Origin: Acidobacteriota bacterium
GTDB taxonomy: Bacteria > Acidobacteriota > Blastocatellia > Pyrinomonadales > Pyrinomonadaceae
Direction of reading: 5' to 3'
NCBI GenBank assembly: GCA_003223025.1
Contig: QHXR01000024.1
Location: forward strand, 62,001-126,000
DNA: 64,000 bases
Below, in pieces: positions 35,667 through 44,164 of the stretch (positions are counted from its first letter, which is position 1; each line of letters opens with the position of its first letter). A program made the position numbers and the translations under genes. Below the pieces are notes generated by a model. It was not told where the DNA came from and made no database searches. It worked only from the letters and a program-made list of their open reading frames with translations.

Positions 35667-36524
35667 ATGGTAACCGACGCAATTAATGTAAATCCTACAA
35701 AAGCGACGTCGTGGTCGTTGTGGACGCGTCAGACGATTGCGATCCTCGGCCTAGAGATCAAAAAGAATTTCTTTAGTCGGCGGGCGCTGCTTCTTTATCC
35801 GATCGCGGGTTTGCCGCTTGTGATGATGGCGGCTCTCGCGATCTTTACGCCCGACACCGATGAGATGCGGAACTTCGGGATGCTGAGCCAGGTGTACGCC
35901 GGCGTGTACGGTGGTCTGATCCTGCGCACGCTTGTCTTCTTCGGTTGCGCGTGGGTTGCGATGAATCTGTTTCGAGGCGAGATCGTCGACAGAAGCTTGC
36001 ACTATTATTTTCTCTCTCCGGTCAGACGCGAGGTACTTGTCGTCGGAAAATACCTGTCGGGACTTATCGCGACGATCGTCTTGTTCAGCATCACGACGGC
36101 AGGCTCGATGTTGATATTTTACTTCGGGATCTTTCCTTCGGAGTCGAAGGCATACTTTTTCAATGGCGCCGGTACGAGTCAGTTGCTGGCGTATCTCGGA
36201 GTGACGATCCTCGCGTGTATCGGTTACAGTGCGGTCTTTCTGATCGTCGGATTATTTTTCCGCAACCCGATAATCCCCGGCTTGCTGCTTTACGGTTGGG
36301 AGTGGATAAACTTTCTACTGCCACCGGGGCTGAAGAAGTTGAGCGTGATCCATTATTTGCAATCGCTCGTGCCGGTCTCGATGTCCGACGGTCCGCTCGC
36401 TGTGCTGGTTGAACCGACGCCCGCGTGGATCTCCGTACCGAGCCTGCTTCTGTTCACCGGCGTCGTGCTTTTTCTCGCGGGTCTGCACATACGGCGAATG
36501 GAGATCAGTTATGCGGGTGAGTAG
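35667..36524 (+). CDS. ABC-2 type transporter, permease 2
   Basis: The 285-residue protein has about six membrane helices (ALLLYPIAGLPLVMMAALAIF, GLILRTLVFFGCAWVAMNLF, LIATIVLFSITTAGSMLIFYFG, LLAYLGVTILACIGYSAVFLIVGLFF and the C-terminal SLLLFTGVVLFLAGLHIRRME). The REVLVVGKYLSG stretch after helix two matches the ABC-2 permease pattern. The gene follows ATP-binding protein 2 with a 225-base gap filled by a repeat. It probably belongs to the same exporter. Confidence 0.86.
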   Translation: MVTDAINVNPTKATSWSLWTRQTIAILGLEIKKNFFSRRALLLYPIAGLPLVMMAALAIFTPDTDEMRNFGMLSQVYAGVYGGLILRTLVFFGCAWVAMNLFRGEIVDRSLHYYFLSPVRREVLVVGKYLSGLIATIVLFSITTAGSMLIFYFGIFPSESKAYFFNGAGTSQLLAYLGVTILACIGYSAVFLIVGLFFRNPIIPGLLLYGWEWINFLLPPGLKKLSVIHYLQSLVPVSMSDGPLAVLVEPTPAWISVPSLLLFTGVVLFLAGLHIRRMEISYAGE

Positions 36525-36525
36525 A

Positions 36526-36591
36526 TCTTTGCGTTTTAGCGTCTTTGCGTGAAAATCCAATGTTCACGCAAAGACGCCAAGACGCAAAGAA
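36526..36591. repeat. Palindrome of 'ctttgcgt/acgcaaag' words (second copy)
   Basis: tctttgcgttttagcgtctttgcgtga pairs with tcacgcaaagacgccaagacgcaaaga. It shares its words with 6631-6668 and lies just after permease 2, where it may act as a terminator. Confidence 0.85.
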
Positions 36592-36609
36592 GAATTTGGA
36601 CGCACGAAT

Positions 36610-37107
36610 ATGTCATTTAAGATTTTCTTACTTTCATTAATCGTGGGATTAGCTTTCCTGCTCGTTTGTTCGTGCGCGCCTTCATCGCCGCAACAGAGTT
36701 CGACAGGTTCGGATTCAACCGACATTCCCCAACTCACCGATGTTCTCATCCGCGAGCGAATAAACAACTCATGGGTTGCAGAGGTTCCCGCGGAGAACGG
36801 AACGTCTCAATCGATCACCTGGAGCTTCGCCGAAAACGAGCCGAAAGAGATCGCGATCGTTGATAAAAAGATCGAAGGTACTCATGCGACGATCGTGCTG
36901 GACATCAAAACTGCTTCGGCGCCGCGTGCCAGAAACCAGCGTTACCTGGCCGGGCAGATTCGCACCGAATGGCAACTCAGGACCGGCTGGGTGCTGAGAC
37001 AGTGGGAAATTGTCGATACGGAAAACATATCGATGAAGTACAGAGATCTTCCAAAACCATCTAACCAAAACACCAACACTCCTGATCCGCCTCCGCCACC
37101 TCGATGA
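36610..37107 (+). CDS. Small putative lipoprotein, unknown function
   Basis: The 165-residue product has a hydrophobic leader and a lipobox-like LVCSC ending at Cys22, so it is likely lipidated and held in the outer or inner membrane. The mature part has a linker rich in Ser and Gln, then a compact domain (SWVAEVPAENGTSQSITWSFAENEPKEIAI, LRTGWVLRQWEIVDTE) and a Pro-rich end. I do not recognise the domain. It stands alone between the exporter genes and the stress protein genes. Confidence 0.7.
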   Translation: MSFKIFLLSLIVGLAFLLVCSCAPSSPQQSSTGSDSTDIPQLTDVLIRERINNSWVAEVPAENGTSQSITWSFAENEPKEIAIVDKKIEGTHATIVLDIKTASAPRARNQRYLAGQIRTEWQLRTGWVLRQWEIVDTENISMKYRDLPKPSNQNTNTPDPPPPPR

Positions 37108-37170
37108 CTTGCGTCCCTGGTCGGCCAAGAAGTCGGATTAGAACATACGGAAATCAGTCTCCGCGATCTT

Positions 37171-37223
37171 GCGCGAGGTATTCGGCAATCGAAAATTTTC
37201 GAGTCCTGCGAATAATCTCGCGC
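37171..37223. other. Long imperfect hairpin in gap before universal stress protein
   Basis: GCGCGAG (37171-37177) pairs with CTCGCGC (37217-37223), ATTCG with CGAAT, and the centre is the palindrome tcgaaaattttcga. The structure could be a terminator without T-run, a small RNA or an attenuator. The rest of the gap 37108-37297 shows nothing else. Confidence 0.5.
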
Positions 37224-37297
37224 AGTCGGGACCGCCGGGCGTCCGTCAACTTCGATTAACTACAACAAAAATCAGGTTTCTCTAACTTAGTCTCGGC

Positions 37298-37311
37298 GGC
37301 ACGTGCGTTGC
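37298..37311 (+). promoter_or_regulatory. Sigma-54 type promoter for universal stress protein/flavoprotein genes
   Basis: GGCACGTGCGTTGC has the -24 GG and -12 GC with exactly ten bases between and the TTGC core. Transcription would start near 37323, about 80 bases before the ATG. Confidence 0.8.
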
Positions 37312-37401
37312 ACGAATGCTTCGCGAGTGCACAAGCGTTTGCTAAAGCGTAGCCGTGTTCCGCAGGCATTACACATATCTCAAGTAAGGAGGAGTTTCAT
37401 C

Positions 37402-37854
37402 ATGAAGATCCTACTCGCAACCGATGGTTCGAAGTTCAGCGCAGCCGCCGTCGAGGCGTGCAAGAAATATATTGAGTCAGGCATGGCGACCGAGGTAGCG
37501 ATCGTTTCAGTTTATGAAGCCCAAATACCCATTGTCGCTGAGCCGATGGCCATGTCCTCGGACTGCTATCAAAAGCTCAACGAGTTTGCACGGAATCGCA
37601 CCAGCGATGTCGCGAAGAAAGCGCGTGAGATCTTGAGCGACGTGAGATCCGAATGTCAGGTCAAGATCACGATCGAGACAGAGATGGAAAATCCTGAGTC
37701 CTTTATCCCGCGTTTCGCGAAAGATTGGGGAGCAGATCTGATCATCGTCGGATCGCACGGCCGTGGATTTCTCGGACGTCTCGCGCTCGGATCCGTTTCG
37801 GATTCGGTAGTTCACTCGGCTCCGTGCTCGGTCCTCGTCGTGCGAAACAAATAG
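37402..37854 (+). CDS. Universal stress protein (UspA family, single domain)
   Basis: The ATG at 37402 follows AAGGAGGAG, so 150 residues are used and the longer upstream frame is ignored. The fold opens MKILLATDGSKFSAAAVEAC and carries the ATP-binding signature G-x2-G-x9-G-S (GSHGRGFLGRLALGSVS, about residues 123-139). Universal stress proteins respond to energy and redox stress. It sits 12 bases before the SQR-like gene in one unit behind a sigma-54 type promoter, so it is likely induced with the redox genes. Confidence 0.93.
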   Translation: MKILLATDGSKFSAAAVEACKKYIESGMATEVAIVSVYEAQIPIVAEPMAMSSDCYQKLNEFARNRTSDVAKKAREILSDVRSECQVKITIETEMENPESFIPRFAKDWGADLIIVGSHGRGFLGRLALGSVSDSVVHSAPCSVLVVRNK

Positions 37855-37866
37855 AAGGAGAACAAG

Positions 37867-39021
37867 ATGGCAAGAGTTTTGATACTCGGCGGCGGCTTCG
37901 CTGCGATCACTGCGGCCCAGGAGCTCATGTCGCGGCTCGGCGATGACGAAATAATACTCGTCTCGAAGAGTTCCGAATTTACTTTTTATCCCGCGATCAT
38001 CCCGTGCATATTCGGCAGTTTGGATTTTGACATCATTCGCTTCGATCTGGTGAGCATGCTCGCAGAGCGTGGAGTCCGGTTTATTCACGGCGAGGTTGAG
38101 TCGATCAATACCAGCGCCCGAAAAGTAAGCGTGGCCGGGGATCGGATGACGTACTCGATCGACTACGATTATCTGCTCTTCGCGGTCGGTCGCCGTCTCG
38201 AGACGAGTTCGGTGCGAGGTCTCGCGGAATATGCGCATCAACTTTTGAGCATCGAAGGCGCCGAAAGGTTCAAGAAAGCGATCTCGGAATTCGAGACGGG
38301 AACGATCGTTGTCGGACTTTGCAGCGGTGCATCATTGCCGGTGCCGGTTTGCGAATCCGCGCTCGCGCTGGCTGACGCATTCGCAGACAGTATCAAAGCC
38401 GGTAAAGTTCGAGTGAAGGCGGTCTTTCCGGGCTCTCTTCAGGAAGCGTTTGCCGGAGCAAACCTCTTCAGAAATATCGAAGAAGAATTCCGTCAAAAAG
38501 GCGTCGAGCTTATCACCGACTTTGAAGTCGATGTCGTTGAGAGCGATCGCATCAAATCGCGGACGGGCTCTGTCATCGAACACGATCTCTTGATGCTGGT
38601 TCCGCCGTTCGGAGGGCAGTTATCGTTAAAGAGTGCGGGCCATGTCACGGATATCTCCGGCTTCGCAAACGTGAACTCGCTGATGCAAGTCGAAGGCGTC
38701 GAGCATGTCTACGCAGCCGGCGACATCACGGCGATGGCTGGTCCAAAATTCGGATACATGGCAATGAGGCAGGGTCGTGTCGCGGCGGCGAACATCGCGG
38801 CGGAGATAACGGAGCAAGAACCCGCGACGGTCTATCAACACACGATCGAGTGGGCGATCAGCGAGCGATACACCGGTCCGGTATTTTTTCATTACGGCTT
38901 CTGGGACGAGACGCTGGATGATTTTGAGGGCGACGCGATGTTCGGAATGGCTCGAAAGATCCGTGATCGATACGGACCGATACAAGGTCTGGAAACCCCT
39001 GGCCTTTGTTCTGCTGCCTGA
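37867..39021 (+). CDS. SQR-like FAD-dependent pyridine nucleotide-disulfide family oxidoreductase (first copy)
   Basis: The 384-residue protein opens with the FAD-binding MARVLILGGGFAAITAAQEL and has the second FAD motif EHVYAAGDITAM. FTFYPAIIPCIFG and the Cys152-x9-Cys162 pair (LCSGASLPVPVC) recall sulfide:quinone oxidoreductases and related flavoproteins. The canonical SQR second cysteine pattern is not fully present, so sulfide may not be the substrate. Its start follows the stress protein gene after 12 bases with an AGGAG ribosome site. A paralogue at 62004-63134 keeps the same cysteine spacing. Likely membrane-associated and feeding electrons to quinone. Confidence 0.85.
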   Translation: MARVLILGGGFAAITAAQELMSRLGDDEIILVSKSSEFTFYPAIIPCIFGSLDFDIIRFDLVSMLAERGVRFIHGEVESINTSARKVSVAGDRMTYSIDYDYLLFAVGRRLETSSVRGLAEYAHQLLSIEGAERFKKAISEFETGTIVVGLCSGASLPVPVCESALALADAFADSIKAGKVRVKAVFPGSLQEAFAGANLFRNIEEEFRQKGVELITDFEVDVVESDRIKSRTGSVIEHDLLMLVPPFGGQLSLKSAGHVTDISGFANVNSLMQVEGVEHVYAAGDITAMAGPKFGYMAMRQGRVAAANIAAEITEQEPATVYQHTIEWAISERYTGPVFFHYGFWDETLDDFEGDAMFGMARKIRDRYGPIQGLETPGLCSAA

Positions 39022-39032
39022 ACAGATTTGGT

Positions 39033-39135
39033 TTTCTTCAGTGGATAGTGAAAAGGTTTAAATGGATAGTTTCGGAACGGTTCGGGGGATCGCATTCGTC
39101 ACGCCCACTTTGCTTTTAATTATTCACTGAAGAAT
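39033..39135. repeat. Inverted repeat after SQR-like gene
   Basis: tttcttcagtggatagtgaaaag and cttttaattattcactgaagaatt pair imperfectly around an 56-base loop. It may end the stress protein/flavoprotein transcript. The gap 39022-39321 otherwise holds the sigma-54 site at 39244 and no gene. Confidence 0.6.
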
Positions 39136-39243
39136 TATTTCTTAGTAAACAAGCACGAAAAATCCCGCACGCTGTTCCGACAATCGCGAAAATTCTCACA
39201 TACCGATATCAGCCAGACCCAGTAAACATCGGCACTTGTCGTT

Positions 39244-39257
39244 GGTATGACGGTTGC
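39244..39257 (+). promoter_or_regulatory. Sigma-54 type promoter for small membrane protein/PPOX genes
   Basis: TTGGTATGACGGTTGCAAA contains GG at 39244-39245 and GC at 39256-39257 with ten bases between, very near the sigma-54 consensus. The predicted start lies about 53 bases before the ATG at 39322. Confidence 0.82.
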
Positions 39258-39321
39258 AAATTGGATTGACGTCAGGCGGAGTCTCAGCCGCTCGAAGCCT
39301 TCATTCAAAGGAGAAATCAAG

Positions 39322-39585
39322 ATGCTCGTCAAAATTTACTGGATGACTTGGGGAGTTATAGGTGCTGCGGCGCTGCTGCTTTTTGCAGCCGGCGTTTTCA
39401 CGCAGCTTACCGCGGTCGTGTTCGGATTCATCGCATTCGGCATGGTCTTTATGGGAATGATGGGCGTCTTGCCGGTCATGGTTTCACATCCCGCACCAGT
39501 CCTGGAGAAGAAAGCGAAACAGCCTAAACTTCAGCCGATGACTGCAACACATTCCAAAATGTTTGGCACCTGGAAATCAGCATGA
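39322..39585 (+). CDS. Small membrane protein, unknown function
   Basis: AAGGAG at 39308-39313 sets the ATG at 39322, giving 87 residues. Two membrane helices are clear (WMTWGVIGAAALLLFAAGVF and AVVFGFIAFGMVFMGMMGVLPVM), followed by a basic, hydrophilic tail. No family was recognised. It overlaps the start of the PPOX-like gene by four bases (ATGA), so the two are translated together, and both lie behind a sigma-54 type promoter. Confidence 0.75.
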   Translation: MLVKIYWMTWGVIGAAALLLFAAGVFTQLTAVVFGFIAFGMVFMGMMGVLPVMVSHPAPVLEKKAKQPKLQPMTATHSKMFGTWKSA

Positions 39586-40064
39586 TCGAGATATTAGAGA
39601 TGCGGGATGACGAGATGTACGATCTGCTTCGACGGATCGGCTACGGTCATCTCGCATGCTCCGAAGCCGACCAGCCGTATGTTGTGCCGATCTACTTCGC
39701 GTACGACGGCGATCAAATTTTTATTTACACGACAGCGGGCAAGAAGTCGGAGGCGATGAATACGAATCCGAAGATCTGCCTTCAGGTCGAAGAGTTCCTT
39801 TCGAATTCGATGTGGAAGAGCGTTATCGTCACCGGCGAGGCATATAAGATCGCGGATCCGAGGGAGCGCGAATCTGCGGTCGATCTTATTCGCAAGAAGA
39901 ATCCCAGCTTCATGCCGGCACTCGCGATCAAATGGTCGAATGACTGGATCCGAAAAAATGTCGAGGCGATATTTCGGATCAAGATCACATCGATGACGGG
40001 ACGGATGTCATCCGAAGTTCGTATCACCGCCGCCGGAGCCCAGCCTCTTTTCTGCGATCGCTAA
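39582..40064 (+). CDS. Pyridoxamine 5'-phosphate oxidase-related FMN-binding protein
   Basis: The 160-residue protein has the split-barrel pattern of the PNPOx-like/NimA family: LLRRIGYGHLACSEADQPYVVPIYFAYDGDQIFIYTTAGKKSEAMNTNPKICLQVEE. Such proteins bind FMN, haem or F420 and often reduce nitro- or other xenobiotic compounds, or act in redox defence. There is no signal peptide. Its place behind a sigma-54 type promoter within the redox region suggests induction under low oxygen. The exact cofactor and substrate cannot be told. Confidence 0.87.
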   Translation: MIEILEMRDDEMYDLLRRIGYGHLACSEADQPYVVPIYFAYDGDQIFIYTTAGKKSEAMNTNPKICLQVEEFLSNSMWKSVIVTGEAYKIADPRERESAVDLIRKKNPSFMPALAIKWSNDWIRKNVEAIFRIKITSMTGRMSSEVRITAAGAQPLFCDR

Positions 40065-40080
40065 ACATCGCTGCTCAGAT

Positions 40081-40788
40081 CTACTTCACGACGATCTTCT
40101 GTATCTCTTCTTTTAATTTCGTCAGCGCGTCGTTGCCGGCGTCCGCTTTTTCAAGACGGGCGACGGTTGTTGACGCATTTACTTTGTCCGATTTCTTTGT
40201 ATAGGCAACGGTGAGATTTTGGAGCGCCTGAACGTGGCCGGGATCTACGTCGAGGACCTCGTTGAATTCACGGATCGCGCGATCGTAGTCGGGATTATCT
40301 CGAAATACGAACGTTAATCCGAGATCCGTTTTTACATTTAGATCGTCCGGCTTTTTGGCGACGGCCCTGGCGTAAACCTTTTCCGCGTCTTCATACTTTG
40401 CGGAATCGAAATATGCGTTACCGAGATTCACCATCACTTCGTAATTATCCGGCTGCAGCTCCGCAGCACGCTTGAGGAATTCAATCGAGCCTTCGAATCG
40501 CTGGATCTGATAATAGAGCTCGGCCGCTTTGACTTGAGCTTCAAAGTCGTTCGGATTCTGCCGCGCCTTTTCGATCGCTGCCTGGACTTCCGGGATCGCA
40601 CCGCCGCCGGAATTCCCGTCGCCGATCGCCGGATGTCCGGATGGAAGAGTTCCGCCGGCAGCCGCTTGCGTTACGGCCGGTGCAGCGGTGAGCATCGCAC
40701 CCTGATTAACGGAATTTGCGAAGAAGAATCCGACGATAAATCCGCCAAGCAGGCCGATCACGATGAACAGAATATTTTCTTTGGTCAT
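40081..40788 (-). CDS. TPR protein linked to cytochrome c maturation (CcmI/NrfG-like)
   Basis: The 235-residue protein has an N-terminal membrane anchor (LFIVIGLLGGFIVGFFFANSV) and three or four TPR units (about residues 75-215; FEAQVKAAELYYQIQRFEGSIEFLKRAAELQPDNYEVMVNLGNAYFDSAKYEDAEKVY). The LPSGHPAI stretch before the repeats is common in TPR proteins near cytochrome c maturation genes. It is third in the resB-resC-tpr unit, four bases after resC. It probably holds apocytochromes or assists haem ligation at the periplasmic side. Confidence 0.85.
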   Translation of the reverse strand: MTKENILFIVIGLLGGFIVGFFFANSVNQGAMLTAAPAVTQAAAGGTLPSGHPAIGDGNSGGGAIPEVQAAIEKARQNPNDFEAQVKAAELYYQIQRFEGSIEFLKRAAELQPDNYEVMVNLGNAYFDSAKYEDAEKVYARAVAKKPDDLNVKTDLGLTFVFRDNPDYDRAIREFNEVLDVDPGHVQALQNLTVAYTKKSDKVNASTTVARLEKADAGNDALTKLKEEIQKIVVK

Positions 40789-40792
40789 GACT

Positions 40793-42403
40793 TTATGCGT
40801 AAGAGTGCAGTCCGGGCAAAAGATAACTCACTCCGAGATAGGTAAAGATAATGAACAGGAACGCGACGACGGCGAAGTAAGCCGAGTGGCGTCCTTTCCA
40901 GCCGTAAGCGATCCGCGAATGTAAAAATCCGGCGTACGTCAGCCACGCCACGAGGGCTCCGACTTCCTTTGCATCCCAGCCCCAATAGCGTCCCCACGAT
41001 TCGTTCGCCCAGACGGCACCGGTCATCAAAAGAAGCGCCAGGCCGGCGAATGTAACGCCGGCAAGTTTGTACATCAGTCCGTCGAGCTTCTCGCCGGACG
41101 GCAGCGCGGCTCGCAGCGATTCCGTCTTGAAGCTGAAAAGTACGACAAAGAACGTGGCGGCAAATGCGGTGATCAGCGCCGCGAGCTCGACGGGATTCGC
41201 GTTCAGGCTTAAATGAAGCTGCGATCCGTTCTGCGCGACCCAGTCGCTCGACATCTGCAACAGTTGCGATGTCGGGATCTGTTTTATCTGAACCTGCGGA
41301 ACGCTTTCCTGCTGCAGCATCCAGACGGCAAATCGTTCGTACTGTCGCGGATCGATCTGTGCGAGAACGTTTGAGATGTTCTTCACCTGATAGACAAGCA
41401 TGCCGATTCCGGCAGCCTGGATCACGAGAGCTCCGCGCAAAAGCCAGTGTCCGGCGCGGCACCAACTGCCATCACTCTCGTTCAAATCTTTCACGAACCC
41501 GATCGACCCCAAGGCGAGGAGCATGGCGGCCGCAACGATAAGCCATCCGACATACGGGACGTCGGCCCGGAGCGCGAGTGACATACGCGATTCTCCGACA
41601 AAAGTCGAAGCGGTATAAGTTCCGAATGTTGCGGGTGCGAAGATGCTGAACTTGCTGATCGTCGCAAAAACGAAAAGCGCGAAGAAGCTCGTCCAGATCG
41701 CCATCTTCTCGATCTTTAGCCCGTCCTTTACGAGGTAGAGCACCGCGACGGCGAAGCATACGAGCGCAATGCCGTAGCTCATCGACGCGATCCCGACGTG
41801 AATCGGCCGCCAGTAAGAATCCAGGACCGGAGGAAGATCGATGAACTCGCTTCCGATAAATCTAGCAAGCGTTAGGATGATCGCCGCAAGCGGAAGCGAG
41901 AGAGCCGCGATCAGTCTAAAATGCGGACGTCGCATGATCAGAAGAGTCGTGATCCCCGCTCCGAGCGCGAACGCGAGACTGAGATCGTAGAGATTTGCGA
42001 ACGGCACGTAACGAAATGCCCAAGGCATATCCGCCGCCGAACGGCCCTGGCCGATAAATATGTCGAGCTCGCGGTCGTACGCCGAGATCCATCGGACAAG
42101 CCAACTCGAGAGATTAAAGAAGACACCGAGCGTCGCAGCCCAAAGTCCGAGTCGTTCGGCGAGTCGGAACGGCGCGTAAAAATTCGTCAGATAAAAAACG
42201 GCGGCGATGAGGTATGACGCAAGAGCCAGCATCATCAGCGCACCGTCGGAGACGAACCGGTCACCGCCAAAATTCAAACGAGCCGCGGCGAGCAAAATCG
42301 CTCCGCCAACCGCGATCGCAGCGGGCAAGAAAGACACGTATCGATCAATGGCGCCGGTCGGTTCTGCGATCACGAGCGGCGTGTTTAATATTTCCTGATT
42401 CAT
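40793..42403 (-). CDS. Cytochrome c biogenesis protein, CcsA/ResC type (system II haem handling)
   Basis: The 536-residue integral membrane protein has about twelve to fourteen helices and the WWD haem-handling domain (ESWGRYWGWDAKEVGALVAWLTYAGFLHSR) near the C-terminus. It also has PIHVGIASMSYG, with a conserved His of this family. It is longer than usual at its N-terminus, with extra helices. With ResB it exports haem and ligates it to CXXCH motifs outside the membrane. Its start overlaps the ResB stop by four bases. It is needed by the nearby multihaem cytochromes, which hold about 37 haem motifs in this window. Confidence 0.94.
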   Translation of the reverse strand: MNQEILNTPLVIAEPTGAIDRYVSFLPAAIAVGGAILLAAARLNFGGDRFVSDGALMMLALASYLIAAVFYLTNFYAPFRLAERLGLWAATLGVFFNLSSWLVRWISAYDRELDIFIGQGRSAADMPWAFRYVPFANLYDLSLAFALGAGITTLLIMRRPHFRLIAALSLPLAAIILTLARFIGSEFIDLPPVLDSYWRPIHVGIASMSYGIALVCFAVAVLYLVKDGLKIEKMAIWTSFFALFVFATISKFSIFAPATFGTYTASTFVGESRMSLALRADVPYVGWLIVAAAMLLALGSIGFVKDLNESDGSWCRAGHWLLRGALVIQAAGIGMLVYQVKNISNVLAQIDPRQYERFAVWMLQQESVPQVQIKQIPTSQLLQMSSDWVAQNGSQLHLSLNANPVELAALITAFAATFFVVLFSFKTESLRAALPSGEKLDGLMYKLAGVTFAGLALLLMTGAVWANESWGRYWGWDAKEVGALVAWLTYAGFLHSRIAYGWKGRHSAYFAVVAFLFIIFTYLGVSYLLPGLHSYA

Positions 42404-43899
42404 GCGGCATTCTCCTGACTTGCGGTTTGAAGCTCGGCAACGAACTTACGAAACTTATCTTCCAAAGCGTTCTGGCTCCGGTTCGTATTTGCGGCAGCGA
42501 TGATGACGCGGCGATCGTCATCCTGCTCGATCGCCACCCAGACACGCTGGTGCGAAAAGAAGAAGACAGCGACGAGCGTAAAGAATAGAAGCACGAAACC
42601 GACGTACACGACGTTCGAACCCGGATCCCGCTGGACCGAAAGAATGTGACGGTCCGACACTTTTTCAAAAGCGGTCAGACGGTATGTGTAGCCGCCGACT
42701 GGTTTACCGGCGATCGGAATGTTCGCCATCGCCGGGCCGAATGCGTACGCGGTCTGAACCGTGCCGCCCGGCGGAACGACTTCGAGCACGGCGGCGGGAT
42801 TTGGATACGAGCTCGTATCTTCCGATGTGTCCTCGGGGCCGACATTGAACTTTCCGCGAAACTCGGCGAAGCGTATCGCGGTTCCATCGGGAAGTTTAAC
42901 GGTGCCGTCACGCGCGATGCTCAGATCGATCGGCGCTGAACCATCGGCCGGCGTCGCGGTGATGTTGATGTTCCGTGCACGTCCCGTCGATACAAAACTC
43001 GCCTGAAAAAATCTGTAGCCTCGATAGTCGAACGGGCGATTCATCTGTGCGATGCCTTCCGACGTCTCGCCTGCGTCCTTGATCGTAAAACGCGTGATCC
43101 AATCCAATGTGTTCGAGGCACTCAGCGAACCTTCTTTGCGAATAAGTTTCTGCTCGATGTCGTTGAATGTGACTTCGAACGGGAGTTGTTTTGTGACTTC
43201 GGTCACGTGATCGAGATCGACGACCGTTTCGCGGATCAGGTTTGAAGATTCGCCCGGTGCGAGCGGAAGATTGCCGGTCGCCCCGAATTGAGCTGTCAGA
43301 AATCCACCGAGGAAGATCGTCAGCAACGCGACGTGAACGGCGTATGCACCGAACCGGTTCCAAACACCGGATTGTCCAAAGATATAAGTCGATCCGCCTT
43401 TCGTCGACAGACGGATTTTCTTCCAACCGTATTTTTTCAGAAGGGATTCGATCTTCGGCTGGAGATCGGCGCCGTCTTCGGATTCTATTTTCGTAGAAAT
43501 CTTTTGTTGCTCGAGCCATCGGATCGGAACGATGACTTGCGGTTTCGATATGTATTTCCAAGTCTTCGGGAATCGATCGATCGACGCAAGGATGATACTT
43601 ATCGACACCATGCAGATCAGAGCGTTGAAATACCACGCGTGATAAATATTAAAGAGCTGGAGCTTTCCGTAGAGGAGACGTTGGGCCGGCGTCAACGCGG
43701 CGTAGTAATTTTCAAAGCCGTCGACGCTTTGCTGCATGATCAGCATTCCGATCAAACACGCGAGGCCGAGCAGACATAGAAGGATCACGCCGACACGAAC
43801 CGAGCATGCGATGCGCAAAAACGCGGAGAAGTAGGGTTCCTTTCTCTTTCGTTCGGGAGCCGCAACCTGATTAAGAAGCTTGTCTTCAACTGTGGCCAT
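42400..43899 (-). CDS. resB: Cytochrome c biogenesis protein ResB
   Basis: The 499-residue protein has the ResB order: helices near residues 30-55 (VRVGVILLCLLGLACLIGMLI) and 90-107, a third around 185-205 (AYAVHVALLTIFLGGFLTAQFG), a large periplasmic domain, and a C-terminal helix (VVYVGFVLLFFTLVAVFFFSHQRVWV). FRFFQASFVSTG-like text (GYRFFQASFVS) is characteristic. The first gene of a tight unit with the CcsA/ResC gene and a TPR gene. A sigma-54 type site lies 30 to 43 bases upstream of its ATG. No thioredoxin (ResA/CcdA) gene is nearby. Confidence 0.93.
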   Translation of the reverse strand: MATVEDKLLNQVAAPERKRKEPYFSAFLRIACSVRVGVILLCLLGLACLIGMLIMQQSVDGFENYYAALTPAQRLLYGKLQLFNIYHAWYFNALICMVSISIILASIDRFPKTWKYISKPQVIVPIRWLEQQKISTKIESEDGADLQPKIESLLKKYGWKKIRLSTKGGSTYIFGQSGVWNRFGAYAVHVALLTIFLGGFLTAQFGATGNLPLAPGESSNLIRETVVDLDHVTEVTKQLPFEVTFNDIEQKLIRKEGSLSASNTLDWITRFTIKDAGETSEGIAQMNRPFDYRGYRFFQASFVSTGRARNINITATPADGSAPIDLSIARDGTVKLPDGTAIRFAEFRGKFNVGPEDTSEDTSSYPNPAAVLEVVPPGGTVQTAYAFGPAMANIPIAGKPVGGYTYRLTAFEKVSDRHILSVQRDPGSNVVYVGFVLLFFTLVAVFFFSHQRVWVAIEQDDDRRVIIAAANTNRSQNALEDKFRKFVAELQTASQENAA

Positions 43900-43928
43900 A
43901 GATAGTCATGAGGTCATAGCTGCTGTTG

Positions 43929-43942
43929 GCAAGCGTTGTGCC
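43929..43942 (-). promoter_or_regulatory. Sigma-54 type promoter for resB operon
   Basis: On the minus strand GGCACAACGCTTGC gives GG-N10-GC with CTTGC. The predicted start lies near 43917, about 18 bases before the ATG. The facing gene at 44165 has instead a CRP/FNR-type site, so the two divergent units share this 265-base gap. Confidence 0.8.
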
Positions 43943-44081
43943 CAAAGTCCGAGGGCCGCTCCGAGCCGAAATTCCAGACTGATTCAGAAATGATTGAATA
44001 TCGCGACAGTGTGAACCGTGTAGTTACTCGGAGTGAGCGCGGATTATTCCACACAAATTATCAGTTGTATCCGCCGCTATA

Positions 44082-44097
44082 TGTGACAGCCGTCACA
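44082..44097. promoter_or_regulatory. Perfect CRP/FNR-type palindrome TGTGA-N6-TCACA upstream of nonahaem cytochrome
   Basis: TGTGACAGCCGTCACA is a perfect match. A -10-like TAAGAT at 44119-44124 would put transcription near 44131, placing the palindrome centre at about -41.5, the class II activator position. The ATG of the cytochrome follows at 44165. Confidence 0.82.
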
Positions 44098-44164
44098 GTC
44101 GAATTCTAAAGATAGTAATAAGATGCCGGAATGCCAGTGAGACGGTGACGACGGAAGGCGAACG

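Noticed and set aside
37303-37401. N-terminal extension of the stress protein
   Set aside because: It would start inside the sigma-54 promoter, and AAGGAGGAG points to the ATG at 37402.
37108-37401. tRNA or other structural RNA in the larger gaps
   Set aside because: No cloverleaf with TTCGA-type arm and CCA end was found in this gap or in the others (39022-39321, 43900-44164, 59405-59715).
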